DNA of 59,865 nt from Pseudomonas fontis. GTDB taxonomy: Bacteria; Pseudomonadota; Gammaproteobacteria; Pseudomonadales; Pseudomonadaceae. Positions 48,886-56,401 of the stretch are shown here, piece by piece (position 1 is the stretch's first letter; the number at the start of each line of letters is the position of its first letter). The notes beneath the pieces are model-generated. The model did no database searches. It was not told the origin of the DNA and was given only the letters and a program-made list of their open reading frames with translations. The stretch is taken from positions 1 to 59,865 of the forward strand of contig NZ_JAMDGY010000006.1 in NCBI RefSeq assembly GCF_028656955.1. The letters are read 5' to 3'. The translations under genes were made by a program, and so were the position numbers.

Positions 48886-50283
48886 TCAGGCTTCCGTGCC
48901 AAGTGACTGAAAGGCGGAGAAAGGAATCGGGTCGATCGGGAAGCGCGGGCGCAGCCAGCCGACATCGTTGCGGCCGGTGGCCTGGCGCAGGCGGTCGCTG
49001 CAGTAGCCGACACACATCCGCCCTTGGCAATCGCCCATGCTCACCCGGGTGCGCATCTTCAAGCCGGCCATGTCTTCGACGCCTTGCGCCAGCGCGCGGT
49101 CGATTTCGCTGCGTTTGACGTTCTCGCAGCGGCAGATCAGGGTGTCTTCGGTTGGCAGGTTTATCTGCTGGTTGCCGCGCAAGGTGTAGCGGTCAACCCC
49201 GGCGCGAAAACGCTTGATCGCCCCCAGTTTGCTCAGGTAGCGGTCACGCAGGCCGAGGGCTTCGGCATCGCTGATCAGCCCGGCCTGCATCAGCATCGAC
49301 ACGGCGGCAATGCGCCCGGTGAGCATGGCCGCCTCGCCACCGCGAATCCCGCAGAGGTCGCCCGCCAGGTGCACGTGCGCCTCGCTGCTGCGCTGCCACA
49401 CATCGCTTTCGGCGCGCAGGTAGCCGTCTTCGCTGAAACCATGGCTCAGGCCCATCTGCTGGCTGAGCTGGGTGCGCGGAATAAACCCGTAGCCTACGGC
49501 CAGGGTTTGCGCCTTCACCCGTTGCACGCGGGTCATGTCCGGCTGCCAGTCATCGCCATAGGGGGCCAGGCGTACTTCGCTCACTTCGTCCTCGCCAACG
49601 GCGCCGACCACGCCCCAGCCGTAGTGCATCGGGATGCCATTGAGCTTGAGGTAGCCCAACATGCTCAGGCCATCGAGGAACAGCTGCGGCTTGTTCAGCA
49701 GCGCGAGGCTTTCGCGGGCGATCTTGCCCAGGGCGCAAGCCTCATACACCCCCTCCACTTTCACCCCGGCGCCATGCAGCTGGCAGGCGATCAACGGCAG
49801 CAATGGGCCAGTGCCGGCGATCACCGTGGTGCCCAGGGGTTTGACCACGCCGCTCTTGATCTGCAATTGCAGCCCACCGAGGAGGATCACCCCGGGCAGG
49901 GTCCAGCCGGGGAACGGTACATTGCGTTCGTGGCAGCCGGCAGACAGCAACAGGTGGCTGTAGTCGATTTCGGACAATTGCTCTTCACCATCCAGCACGA
50001 CCAAACGCTGGCCGCTTTCACCGCCCACCACGCGAGTGTTGAGGCGCACGTCGATGCGCGCGGCATTGGCTTCGAATTCCTTGTGCAGCTTGTTCAGCGC
50101 TGCGTTGTAGCGCGCGCCGAGGTAACCCAGGTCGACCCCGCTGCGCAGCGGCCCGCGAAACACCACGCCACCGAGGCGGGACGCTTCATCGATCAGCAGG
50201 CTGTCGACGCCAAAACGGGCCAGTTCACAGGCGGCGGCCATGCCGGCCGAACCGCCACCGACAATTACCGGACGCAGGCTCAT
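48886..50283 (-). CDS. hcnB: Hydrogen cyanide synthase subunit HcnB
   Basis: A 465-residue flavoprotein. PVIVGGGSAGMAAACELARF is the N-terminal FAD motif and VIAGTGPLLPLIACQLHGAG a second nucleotide motif. A C-terminal BFD-like [2Fe-2S] segment has CRCENVKRSEI and GDCQGRMCVGYC. The ATG (MSLRPVIVGGG) overlaps the hcnA stop by 4 nt; the frame is open further into hcnA. It would pass electrons between HcnC and HcnA or the quinone pool. Confidence 0.92.
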   Translation of the reverse strand: MSLRPVIVGGGSAGMAAACELARFGVDSLLIDEASRLGGVVFRGPLRSGVDLGYLGARYNAALNKLHKEFEANAARIDVRLNTRVVGGESGQRLVVLDGEEQLSEIDYSHLLLSAGCHERNVPFPGWTLPGVILLGGLQLQIKSGVVKPLGTTVIAGTGPLLPLIACQLHGAGVKVEGVYEACALGKIARESLALLNKPQLFLDGLSMLGYLKLNGIPMHYGWGVVGAVGEDEVSEVRLAPYGDDWQPDMTRVQRVKAQTLAVGYGFIPRTQLSQQMGLSHGFSEDGYLRAESDVWQRSSEAHVHLAGDLCGIRGGEAAMLTGRIAAVSMLMQAGLISDAEALGLRDRYLSKLGAIKRFRAGVDRYTLRGNQQINLPTEDTLICRCENVKRSEIDRALAQGVEDMAGLKMRTRVSMGDCQGRMCVGYCSDRLRQATGRNDVGWLRPRFPIDPIPFSAFQSLGTEA

Positions 50284-50594
50284 GGTGCCTCCTGCGCGAC
50301 AACGCGGTTGACCAGGGTATCGACCTGCATGTCCGGCTGGACCACGGTCTGGCAGGCACGGCGCTTGTGCCGGCCATTGATGGCGACCAGGCAGCATTGG
50401 CACACGCCCATGCCGCAGAAAGCGCCGCTGACCTGCCCATGGTCGTTACGGCCAATCTGCCGCTGGCCTACGGCCTGCAACACGCTGAGCACGGTTTCCC
50501 CGGCAGCGGCAGCGACCGGTTGGCCGTTGAGCAGGATGGTCATGTCCGCATGTGGCAGCGGTTGGATATCGAGTGATCGATCGAGGTTGTGCAT
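50280..50594 (-). CDS. hcnA: Hydrogen cyanide synthase subunit HcnA
   Basis: A 104-residue [2Fe-2S] protein, the usual HcnA length. AAGETVLSVLQAVG, CGMGVCQCCLVAINGR and RRACQTVVQPDM carry the cluster cysteines. It is the first gene of hcnABC. The start sits right after an RsmA/RsmE-type hairpin (50600-50611) that covers the ribosome binding site, and an ANR-like box lies at 50657-50670, matching known control of cyanogenesis by GacA/Rsm and low oxygen. Confidence 0.93.
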   Translation of the reverse strand: MHNLDRSLDIQPLPHADMTILLNGQPVAAAAGETVLSVLQAVGQRQIGRNDHGQVSGAFCGMGVCQCCLVAINGRHKRRACQTVVQPDMQVDTLVNRVVAQEAP

Positions 50595-50599
50595 CGTGT

Positions 50600-50611
50600 T
50601 TCATCCATGAA
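50600..50611 (-). promoter_or_regulatory. RsmA/RsmE-binding hairpin in the hcnA leader
   Basis: The RNA reads UUCAUGGAUGAA: four paired bases on each side present the GGA in a loop, and the same GGA is the Shine-Dalgarno element 9 nt before the AUG. It is one base different from the UUCACGGAUGAA hairpin of the well-studied P. protegens hcnA leader. Confidence 0.88.
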
Positions 50612-50656
50612 GTACCAACAGGACTTCGAACACTATGCGATCTGCGCTGCAACGAA

Positions 50657-50670
50657 TTGATCCAGGCCAA
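50657..50670 (-). promoter_or_regulatory. ANR-like box upstream of hcnA
   Basis: On the minus strand TTGGC-CTGG-ATCAA keeps one perfect ANR/FNR half-site and three of five bases in the other (consensus TTGAT-N4-ATCAA). A -10-like CATAGT lies at 50632-50637, which would place the box at about -41 from the start. Confidence 0.6.
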
Positions 50671-50797
50671 ACATACAACGTAGGACAGCTCTCTAAACGA
50701 TGAGAGGCTATCAATAGCGCCTACGGCTGATCCTTGGGATGGTCGCCGGGTAGCACGTGCCCCGACACGTGCAGGCACACCAGCACATCCGATGAGC

Positions 50798-51361
50798 TCA
50801 GACCGACAGGTGTTCATAGAGGATGGTCGCGCCGACCAGCATCAGCACGATGCCGCCAAGGATCTCCGCCCGTTTGCCCACCAGGGTACCGAGCACACGG
50901 CCCAGCATCACGCCGATGGTCACCATGACCATGGTGGCCAGGCCGATTGCCCCGGCAGCCACGAGGATGTTCACATCGACGAACGCCAGGCCGATACCCA
51001 CCGCCATGGCATCAATGCTGGTGGCGAACGCGGTGACGGCGAGCATCAGGAAGGAATGCTTGCCGGGCTTTTCCTCTACCTCGACGTCTTCTTTCACCCC
51101 GTTGTAGACCATGTGCAGGCCCAACCCGAGCAACAGGGCAAAGGCGATCCAGTGGTCCCAAGTTTCGACGTAGCGGCTGGCGGCATGGCCGATGGCCCAG
51201 CCGACGATGGGCGTGATGGCTTCGATCACACCAAAGATCAGGCCCATGCGCAGGGCTTCGATGAAACGCGGTTTGTGCAGGCTGGAGCCTTTGCCGATGG
51301 CCGCCGCGAAGGCGTCCGTGGACATGGCCAGGGCAAGGAAGATGAGGGAAATCGGATTCAT
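50798..51361 (-). CDS. mntP: Manganese efflux pump MntP
   Basis: A 187-residue membrane protein with six helices and internal duplication: [17 protein letters not shown] and [17 protein letters not shown] are the paired TDAFA/SIDAMA motifs of the family. It exports Mn2+. The start giving [12 protein letters not shown] was chosen over a frame open to 51403. A Mn2+-sensing yybP-ykoY-type leader lies directly upstream, the usual control for this gene. Confidence 0.94.
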   Translation of the reverse strand: MNPISLIFLALAMSTDAFAAAIGKGSSLHKPRFIEALRMGLIFGVIEAITPIVGWAIGHAASRYVETWDHWIAFALLLGLGLHMVYNGVKEDVEVEEKPGKHSFLMLAVTAFATSIDAMAVGIGLAFVDVNILVAAGAIGLATMVMVTIGVMLGRVLGTLVGKRAEILGGIVLMLVGATILYEHLSV

Positions 51362-51389
51362 GGGTGACACCGGGCCGGGCACTGAGAAC

Positions 51390-51550
51390 AACGACCTGTC
51401 CACACGCCCGACCTTAGGCGTGGATAGGTCGTCGGTCTCACCAACCAGAAGGTGTTCGTACCACGGCAGGTTGCCGAGAATGTTGATACGAACGCTACCG
51501 AAAAAGCTTCGGTAACAGGCTACTCCCCAACGAAGGCTTGCGACTCTACC
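51390..51550 (-). ncRNA. yybP-ykoY-type Mn2+ riboswitch in the mntP leader
   Basis: On the minus strand the conserved elements appear in order: TTGGGGAGTAGCCTG (GGGGAGTA at 51521-51528), a GGTAACAGG... variable arm with the stem TACCGAA-GCTTT-TTCGGTA, and GTTGGTGAGACCGACGACC (TGAGACC at 51434-51440). A further long hairpin, GACCTaTCCACgCC pairing with GGcGTGTGGAcAGGTC, lies between them and the start codon and may be the expression platform. Boundaries are approximate. Confidence 0.88.
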
Positions 51551-51600
51551 GGCTCGAACGTGAAAAAAATATCAAAAACCGTCTGCACATTTGTTACAGG

Positions 51601-52266
51601 TTACGCCCCATCCGGGATGATCCCGCGCAGCAGCAAGCGCGTTGCGGTAGTGGCCGCAGCGTCAAAGTCGACATCCAGCGGCCCGGCACTGTTGCTGATG
51701 CCGGGTAGCTGCCAGCCCAGGCTGATGCACGATTGCGCGATGGCACCCAGGGTCAGCAGCAGGTAGTGCGGGTCGACCGGCGCCAGTAGCCCGCGCTCCA
51801 TCCATTTGCCCAGGCAGGCCACGCTTTGCTGCGCTTGCGCGGTCCAGCGCTCGAAATAGGCCGTGGGCAAGCGCGGCGCTTCATTGGCCAGCTCGACCAT
51901 CAGCACCTTCGAGGCCGAGGGCCGTTGCTGGAACAGGCGGATCATCGCCTTGACCTTGCGCACCATGGCATCCAGCGGCTCTTCATCGGCGTGGAAGGGG
52001 GTACAGGCGTCCAGATAGGGCACCGCGATGCCTTCCAGCACCTGGGCATAGATGCTCTCTTTCGACTTGAAGTGATACAGCACATTGGACTTGGGCAGCC
52101 CGGCCCGCGCCGCGATGCTCTGGATCGTGGTGGCGCTGTAGCCTTCGCTGGCAAAGGCATCACCGGCGGCCTGCAGGATCATGCCCCTGAGCGAATCGTC
52201 AGGCGGGGCTGGCGGCGTATCACGACACGGCACCGGGTAGTGCGGGTCGAACGGCATGATGTACAT
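51601..52266 (-). CDS. TetR-family transcriptional regulator
   Basis: A 221-residue TetR/AcrR regulator. The helix-turn-helix is SATTIQSIAARAGLPKSNVLYHFKS (residues about 45-70), with DSLRGMILQAAGDAFASEGY before it. The C-terminal ligand domain (LMVELANEAPRLP, LTLGAIAQSCISLGWQ) resembles the RutR-like group. The start giving MYIMPFDPHY was chosen. Its target is unknown: it faces the microcin-type cluster across a 355-nt gap and runs toward mntP. Confidence 0.85.
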   Translation of the reverse strand: MYIMPFDPHYPVPCRDTPPAPPDDSLRGMILQAAGDAFASEGYSATTIQSIAARAGLPKSNVLYHFKSKESIYAQVLEGIAVPYLDACTPFHADEEPLDAMVRKVKAMIRLFQQRPSASKVLMVELANEAPRLPTAYFERWTAQAQQSVACLGKWMERGLLAPVDPHYLLLTLGAIAQSCISLGWQLPGISNSAGPLDVDFDAAATTATRLLLRGIIPDGA

Positions 52267-52621
52267 CGGGTTTTCCTTGTTCGGCGGGGTACCGGAACGT
52301 GTCGTGCAGCGGTATTGAACTACGAAATATACAAAACTATATAGCGAGTGCGTAGACGCAGGGAAACCAAATGCCAATATTCCCCTGTAAAAGCGGGGAA
52401 GATATCCACAGATGAGGTGCGACGTACGTAAAAGGTGGCTAAGTACCGCTCAAGTCGTTGGTAACTCCCACAAAAGATACGAAGAACAGCGCTCAATGAA
52501 GAGGAAACGATTAGCAATATATTCGTCGCTTTACGTTCATTTAATGAATATTTAATCGTAATGCAATCGCCTATCATGCGCGCCGCGCAAGAAGCGCCCA
52601 TAAGAATTTCAGCAGGTTTGC
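52267..52621. other. AT-rich divergent gap between the TetR gene and the microcin-type cluster
   Basis: This 355-nt gap is visibly more AT-rich than the DNA to its left and marks the cluster boundary. It holds TTCCCC-N9-GGGGAA (52380-52400), a weak terminator-like hairpin, and TTCATT-T-AATGAA (52536-52548), a small palindrome in an AT-rich stretch with several -10-like TATTTAAT/TATCAT words, likely promoter DNA for the HlyD gene. I see no gene here. Confidence 0.5.
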
Positions 52622-53905
52622 ATGATGCCCCCCGCTTCCCCCCTTTTCCGCGAAGAAGCGCTTGCAACAGCGCATGAGCAACGTTTCGGCACCGTCCTGA
52701 TCCACCAACCATGGGGATACAGCATGGCGGCTCTTGTAGCGGGAGCACTGGTCCTTCTGATACTCGCGTTTGCCTACTTCGGTACCTATACACGTAAAGC
52801 CACCGTAAGGGGCTTGTTGACGCCCGACCAGGGGATGCTGCGCCTGGTTGCGCCAGGGGCGGGCATACTGACTCACGTGCACGTCGCTGAGGGCCAACAG
52901 GTCAATAAGGGCGATGTCTTGTTCGCCATTTCTGGTGAGCGACTGTCCAACGCTGGCGCAACGCAAGCCTTGATAGCCGAGCAGTTGGACCAACGCTTGA
53001 ACCTGATGCTACGTAACAGGGTGCTGGCGGACGAACGCCTGTCTGGGCAACTACGGATGCTGGATAGTCGTATAGCAACGATCGCCGGGGAACTTGAGCA
53101 ATTCACAGAAGAGGTTCGTCTATTAGAACGGCGCGAGGAGTTGGCACGTGCCCACCTGGCGCGCCAACAAGAGTTGGTCAATGCAGGGTTTATTTCTGTT
53201 GCACAATTGCAACAAGCCGAAAGTGAGTGGTTGATCCTGCAAGGCCAGCAGCAGACCAACCATCGTGCAAGGGCAAGCCTCGTACGCGAACGCACCGGGC
53301 TATTGGCTCAACGCCAAGAAGCCGAACTGCGCCACCGTAGTGAAATCAGCGAAGCCGACAGTGCGGCGGCCCTGGTCAAGCAGGAGCAAGCCGAGAACAC
53401 AGTACGCAGTGAGTTGGTCAGCGTTGCCCCTTATGCAGGGACACTGACAGGGCTGAGAGCACAGATCGGTCAGCAGGTGAGCGCAGGCTCATTGCTGGCA
53501 AGTCTGATAGCCGAGGGGGCGACATTGTCTGCCCACCTCTACGCCACGCCACGCCAGGCAGGTTTTATCGAGCCGGGGCAACGCGTACTGATGCGCTATG
53601 CGGCCTATCCCTATCAGAAATTCGGCATGGCGCGCGGTCGTGTCATTGCAGTGGCAAAGAGCCCCTACGCGACGCAAGAGCTACAACCCCATATCGCTAC
53701 GGCGTTGCAGGGACAAGGGCCGGCGACCGAGCTGTTCTACCAGGTCTCCGTGGCCCTCGACTCCCCCAACATAGCGCTCTATGGAAAGACCCAGCCGCTG
53801 CAAGCGGGCATGTTATTGGAAGCCGATGTCCTTCAGGACCGAAGAAGGTTATATGAGTGGGCGTTGGAGCCACTCTATTCCGTCACTGGAAAACTACGCG
53901 ACTAA
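52622..53905 (+). CDS. HlyD-family periplasmic adaptor (CvaA-like)
   Basis: A 427-residue membrane-fusion protein for type I secretion. One N-terminal membrane helix (AALVAGALVLLILAFAYFG, about residues 36-54) is followed by a biotinyl-lipoyl half-motif (GILTHVHVAEGQQVNKGDVL), a long alpha-helical hairpin (about 115-250, rich in Gln/Glu/Arg), the second lipoyl half (LVSVAPYAGTLTGLRAQIGQ) and a beta-barrel domain. It resembles the adaptors of colicin V-type exporters. It is the first gene of the cluster that also encodes the ABC exporter and the outer-membrane protein. AGCAGG precedes two tandem ATGs. Confidence 0.9.
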   Translation: MMPPASPLFREEALATAHEQRFGTVLIHQPWGYSMAALVAGALVLLILAFAYFGTYTRKATVRGLLTPDQGMLRLVAPGAGILTHVHVAEGQQVNKGDVLFAISGERLSNAGATQALIAEQLDQRLNLMLRNRVLADERLSGQLRMLDSRIATIAGELEQFTEEVRLLERREELARAHLARQQELVNAGFISVAQLQQAESEWLILQGQQQTNHRARASLVRERTGLLAQRQEAELRHRSEISEADSAAALVKQEQAENTVRSELVSVAPYAGTLTGLRAQIGQQVSAGSLLASLIAEGATLSAHLYATPRQAGFIEPGQRVLMRYAAYPYQKFGMARGRVIAVAKSPYATQELQPHIATALQGQGPATELFYQVSVALDSPNIALYGKTQPLQAGMLLEADVLQDRRRLYEWALEPLYSVTGKLRD

Positions 53906-53968
53906 GCTAGATACGTGACGTCTGCTCTAACATTTAGAACGTCTATCAAGAAAAATAATTGAGCGCTC

Positions 53969-54151
53969 ATGAGCCTGACCAAAAGAGAGTCGGATGTTTT
54001 GCAGTTGCTGTTGGCTGGCAAAACAAATAAACAAATTGCACTTGATCTGCACATCAGCGACTACACGGTTCGTGATCATGTGTCTTCACTGCTGCGCAAA
54101 CGTGAGGCAGGCAGTCGCATGGAATTAATGGCTCAGCAAATAAAACGCTGA
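53969..54151 (+). CDS. Stand-alone LuxR-type DNA-binding domain
   Basis: A 60-residue protein that is little more than a LuxR/NarL helix-turn-helix: LTKRESDVLQLLLAGKTNKQIA then LHISDYTVRDHVSSLLRK. No receiver or signal domain is present and the frame is not open upstream, so it is a true solo domain or the surviving end of a decayed regulator. It lies 63 nt after the adaptor gene and about 300 nt before the precursor gene. Two perfect palindromes in that gap are candidate targets. Confidence 0.75.
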   Translation: MSLTKRESDVLQLLLAGKTNKQIALDLHISDYTVRDHVSSLLRKREAGSRMELMAQQIKR

Positions 54152-54449
54152 AAGCCCCTTTGTTTCCGGTTAGCATTTAATATTACGGAGGGGCGCTGTA
54201 GCATTCGGACCATAGTACCAATACCCTCTAGACCATCGATCAACGGGCCAAGTTCTTCCCCTACATGTGTAGGGTCGTCTACGGCGCAGCGGGTCTTTAG
54301 AATAGGCCGCGGCACTATTCCTTACCTCTGGCGATCTGGCTTGCCCGGGCGCTGGGCTCGGCTGCCCACGTGACAGCCGACCCACTATACCGGTGCTGCA
54401 GGTCTCACTAAGTAGTGAATAGGTTCTGCCATCACCTATCAACAGTCTG
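54152..54449. other. Leader region before the microcin-type precursor, with two palindromes
   Basis: This ~300-nt stretch holds no convincing gene. CCCTACA-TG-TGTAGGG (54259-54274) and TCACTA-AG-TAGTGA (54405-54418) are perfect palindromes; the second ends about 30-45 nt before the precursor start. Both are candidates for operator or RNA structure. A 60-codon minus-strand frame across 54133-54315 shows no family similarity. Confidence 0.5.
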
Positions 54450-54464
54450 ATGACGAGGCACGCA

Positions 54465-54776
54465 GTGAAAGACATAGCAATTAAAGACCTGGAAGTGGTC
54501 GCTGGTGGTATTGGGATTCCAGGGGCCATCGCCGGCGCAGTTAGCGCAGGTGCAGGTTATGTAGGCTTCGAAGCCACGGTCGGCGGGGGGTCAATGGGTG
54601 GCTTTGCAGCCGCGGTGACCGGCGGTGCCATTGCTGGCTTCGTTTCCGGACCGTCAGGGGGAACAGCCGTCGCCGCCGGGGTCATCGCGGGCGGAAGTAC
54701 AAGTTTTTACGCTGGGATGATTGCCGGATTTGGCTTGAACGCTTGGGATGCGGCGGGCACAAACTACAATCGTTAA
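54465..54776 (+). CDS. Double-glycine-leader microcin-like precursor
   Basis: A 103-residue precursor (GTG start, ACGAGG 6-7 nt upstream). The leader MKDIAIKDLEVVAGG has the double-glycine pattern, with hydrophobic residues at -4 (Val), -7 (Leu) and -12 (Ile). The 88-residue mature part is extremely Gly/Ala-rich with GxxxG-type spacing (GAIAGAVSAGAGYVG, GGAIAGFVSG, GVIAGG), a profile typical of class II microcins that insert in membranes, and ends in WDAAGTNYNR. It contains no cysteine. An in-frame ATG at 54450 lacks a good ribosome site and would lengthen the leader. Its exporter, with the matching C39 peptidase, is encoded downstream. Confidence 0.85.
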   Translation: MKDIAIKDLEVVAGGIGIPGAIAGAVSAGAGYVGFEATVGGGSMGGFAAAVTGGAIAGFVSGPSGGTAVAAGVIAGGSTSFYAGMIAGFGLNAWDAAGTNYNR

Positions 54777-54922
54777 TTAATTTATGATCAGCCTTGGCGC
54801 CAACAATTTTACGAGACTTGTAATAATAGTTCCGCCAGGGATGATACAGGACAGTCAATAAATAGAGCGCACGCGCTTCATAAACATTGCCTTGGGCACC
54901 CAACGGGTAAAGCAGGAGCAAC

Positions 54923-55096
54923 ATGGATACAGCGGATTTCTTTTTGTACTTGGGCATACAGCTATTGTGTGCACTGGCCATCAAGGGCACCTTGGTACTG
55001 TCGGGCCGGACGATACCGAAAACGATAGAACTCATCCTCATCGCAGGGGCTCCCGCCATTATCACCGCACTCATTTATGCCAACGGGCCTGGTTGA
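54923..55096 (+). CDS. Putative microcin immunity protein (57 residues)
   Basis: A very short gene, MDTADFFLYL... to ...YANGPG, with an excellent ribosome binding site (AGCAGGAGC, 5-6 nt before the ATG). It has two hydrophobic helices, FFLYLGIQLLCALAIKG and IELILIAGAPAIITALIYA, joined by a short basic loop (SGRTIPKT). Size, topology and place directly after the precursor fit immunity proteins of colicin V-type microcins. Function is inferred from context. A 78-codon frame overlapping it has no such signals and is dismissed. Confidence 0.7.
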   Translation: MDTADFFLYLGIQLLCALAIKGTLVLSGRTIPKTIELILIAGAPAIITALIYANGPG

Positions 55097-55200
55097 GTTT
55101 TGCTTTGGGCTTGGCCGTTACTTTTTAGTTAACCTCTATTTTCCAAACAAACTTCGTCTTGAGCAATGCTGCTCAGGCCTAGTGTTTTCGTGGGTGTCGC

Positions 55201-56361
55201 GTGGTCATTGATTTCAACATTTCAAAAGCACATTTCATTGACCAGTACCAGGGCAAGAAGCCACTGTTGATCAAGAATGCCTTTGACGTCTCGCAGGCCT
55301 TTTCTTGGGCTGACGCCAACCAAATCATCGAACGCAGTAGCGTCGACTCCGATGATTTCAAGATTCTCCACAATGGCTTGGTGCCCAAGCACGAATATGT
55401 CGAGGCCTACTACGACGTGGGGATGGTCAGGCATCGTCTGATCAAATCGGCGGTCTATGAGCGTATGAAAAACGGCGCGACCCTGATTGCCAATAAAATC
55501 GTCAATGAACCCAAGGTCCATGCGTTCGCGCGGCAAGTCGCCCAGTTTACAGGACGGCAAACCGTCAGCAGTGCCTACGCTGCATTTGGCCGTCAGGCGT
55601 CCTTCCAAACACATTGGGACACCCGGGATATATTTTCCATCCAGCTCCTTGGACGCAAGCGCTGGATTGTTTACGAGCCGAGCTTCAACGATCCGCTGTA
55701 CATGCAGCAGAGTAAAGATCTTGAGCAGGACTATCCGTGCCCTGCCGAGGCCTACATGGACTTTATCCTTGCACCTGGCGATGTGCTCTATTTGCCCAGG
55801 GGCTGGTGGCACAACCCCTTGCCATTCGAGGAGGAAACCTTTCATCTTTCCATCGGCACATTCCCTGCTCATGCCTTGGATTATTTGCAGTGGTCAGTGC
55901 AACAGCAACTGCCAACCTTGGCCGCGGCGCGAAAAGCCATGCGTACGTTCGAGCATGATCGGGAAACTCTCTCGCAGTTGGTTACCCAATTCGCGGAACT
56001 GATCACAGACCCTGCTCACTACGAGCGTTTCATGGATGCATTTGACGCGGCCCAACGCGTAGAGACGCCGTTGGCCATCGACCTTCTCGGCAATGCCAGC
56101 GTCAAGCAGTTGCCAGATCATGTCGGCTTGCAGCTTTCGGCCAACTGCACCCTCTCGATTGCGCAAAACTACCTGATCGCCAACGGTACCAGGATCACTC
56201 TTGACCCGCAGGCGCTGCTACTCGTGAGCACTATCGAACAGTCTCCCGGTATTCGCCTGGGCGAATTACTCGCCCGACGTCCTGATTTGGATTCTGCAAA
56301 GCTTCGCGACCTGATGTTCGAGCTCTGCCATCAGGACATTCTTGAACTGATTCGTTCTTGA
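55201..56361 (+). CDS. JmjC/ROX-type 2-oxoglutarate oxygenase
   Basis: A 386-residue protein with a cupin-type JmjC domain and a C-terminal winged-helix-like region, the layout of ROX/YcfD ribosomal oxygenases. The iron triad is visible: THWDTRD gives His138 and Asp140, and LPRGWWHNPL gives His204. LGRKRWIVYEP and GDVLYLPRGWWHN are typical. Ribosomal oxygenases hydroxylate Arg or His on ribosomal proteins; being coded between a microcin precursor and its exporter suggests the peptide or its target as substrate (inference). The start is GTG, with no strong ribosome site visible. A TGAGCA-ATGC-TGCTCA hairpin lies just upstream. Confidence 0.85.
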   Translation: MVIDFNISKAHFIDQYQGKKPLLIKNAFDVSQAFSWADANQIIERSSVDSDDFKILHNGLVPKHEYVEAYYDVGMVRHRLIKSAVYERMKNGATLIANKIVNEPKVHAFARQVAQFTGRQTVSSAYAAFGRQASFQTHWDTRDIFSIQLLGRKRWIVYEPSFNDPLYMQQSKDLEQDYPCPAEAYMDFILAPGDVLYLPRGWWHNPLPFEEETFHLSIGTFPAHALDYLQWSVQQQLPTLAAARKAMRTFEHDRETLSQLVTQFAELITDPAHYERFMDAFDAAQRVETPLAIDLLGNASVKQLPDHVGLQLSANCTLSIAQNYLIANGTRITLDPQALLLVSTIEQSPGIRLGELLARRPDLDSAKLRDLMFELCHQDILELIRS

Positions 56362-56401
56362 GTAGTGCCATGACCGATTTTTCAGTGCAGGAACCAACGT
56401 G

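Noticed and set aside
47638..50594. Reading the three-gene flavoprotein locus as a D-hydroxyproline or opine oxidase
   Set aside because: Subunit order, sizes (104, 465, 414), HcnC-like motifs and the RsmE hairpin in front of the first gene fit hydrogen cyanide synthase better.
54682..55074. Minus-strand 130-codon frame across the end of the precursor and the small immunity gene
   Set aside because: It lies antisense to two genes with good ribosome sites, has no convincing start signal and shows no recognisable family; part of it looks hydrophobic only because it complements the membrane helices.
54892..55128. 78-codon plus-strand frame overlapping the putative immunity gene
   Set aside because: Its composition (many His, Arg and Gly) is that of an out-of-frame shadow, and the shorter frame has the better ribosome site and membrane helices.
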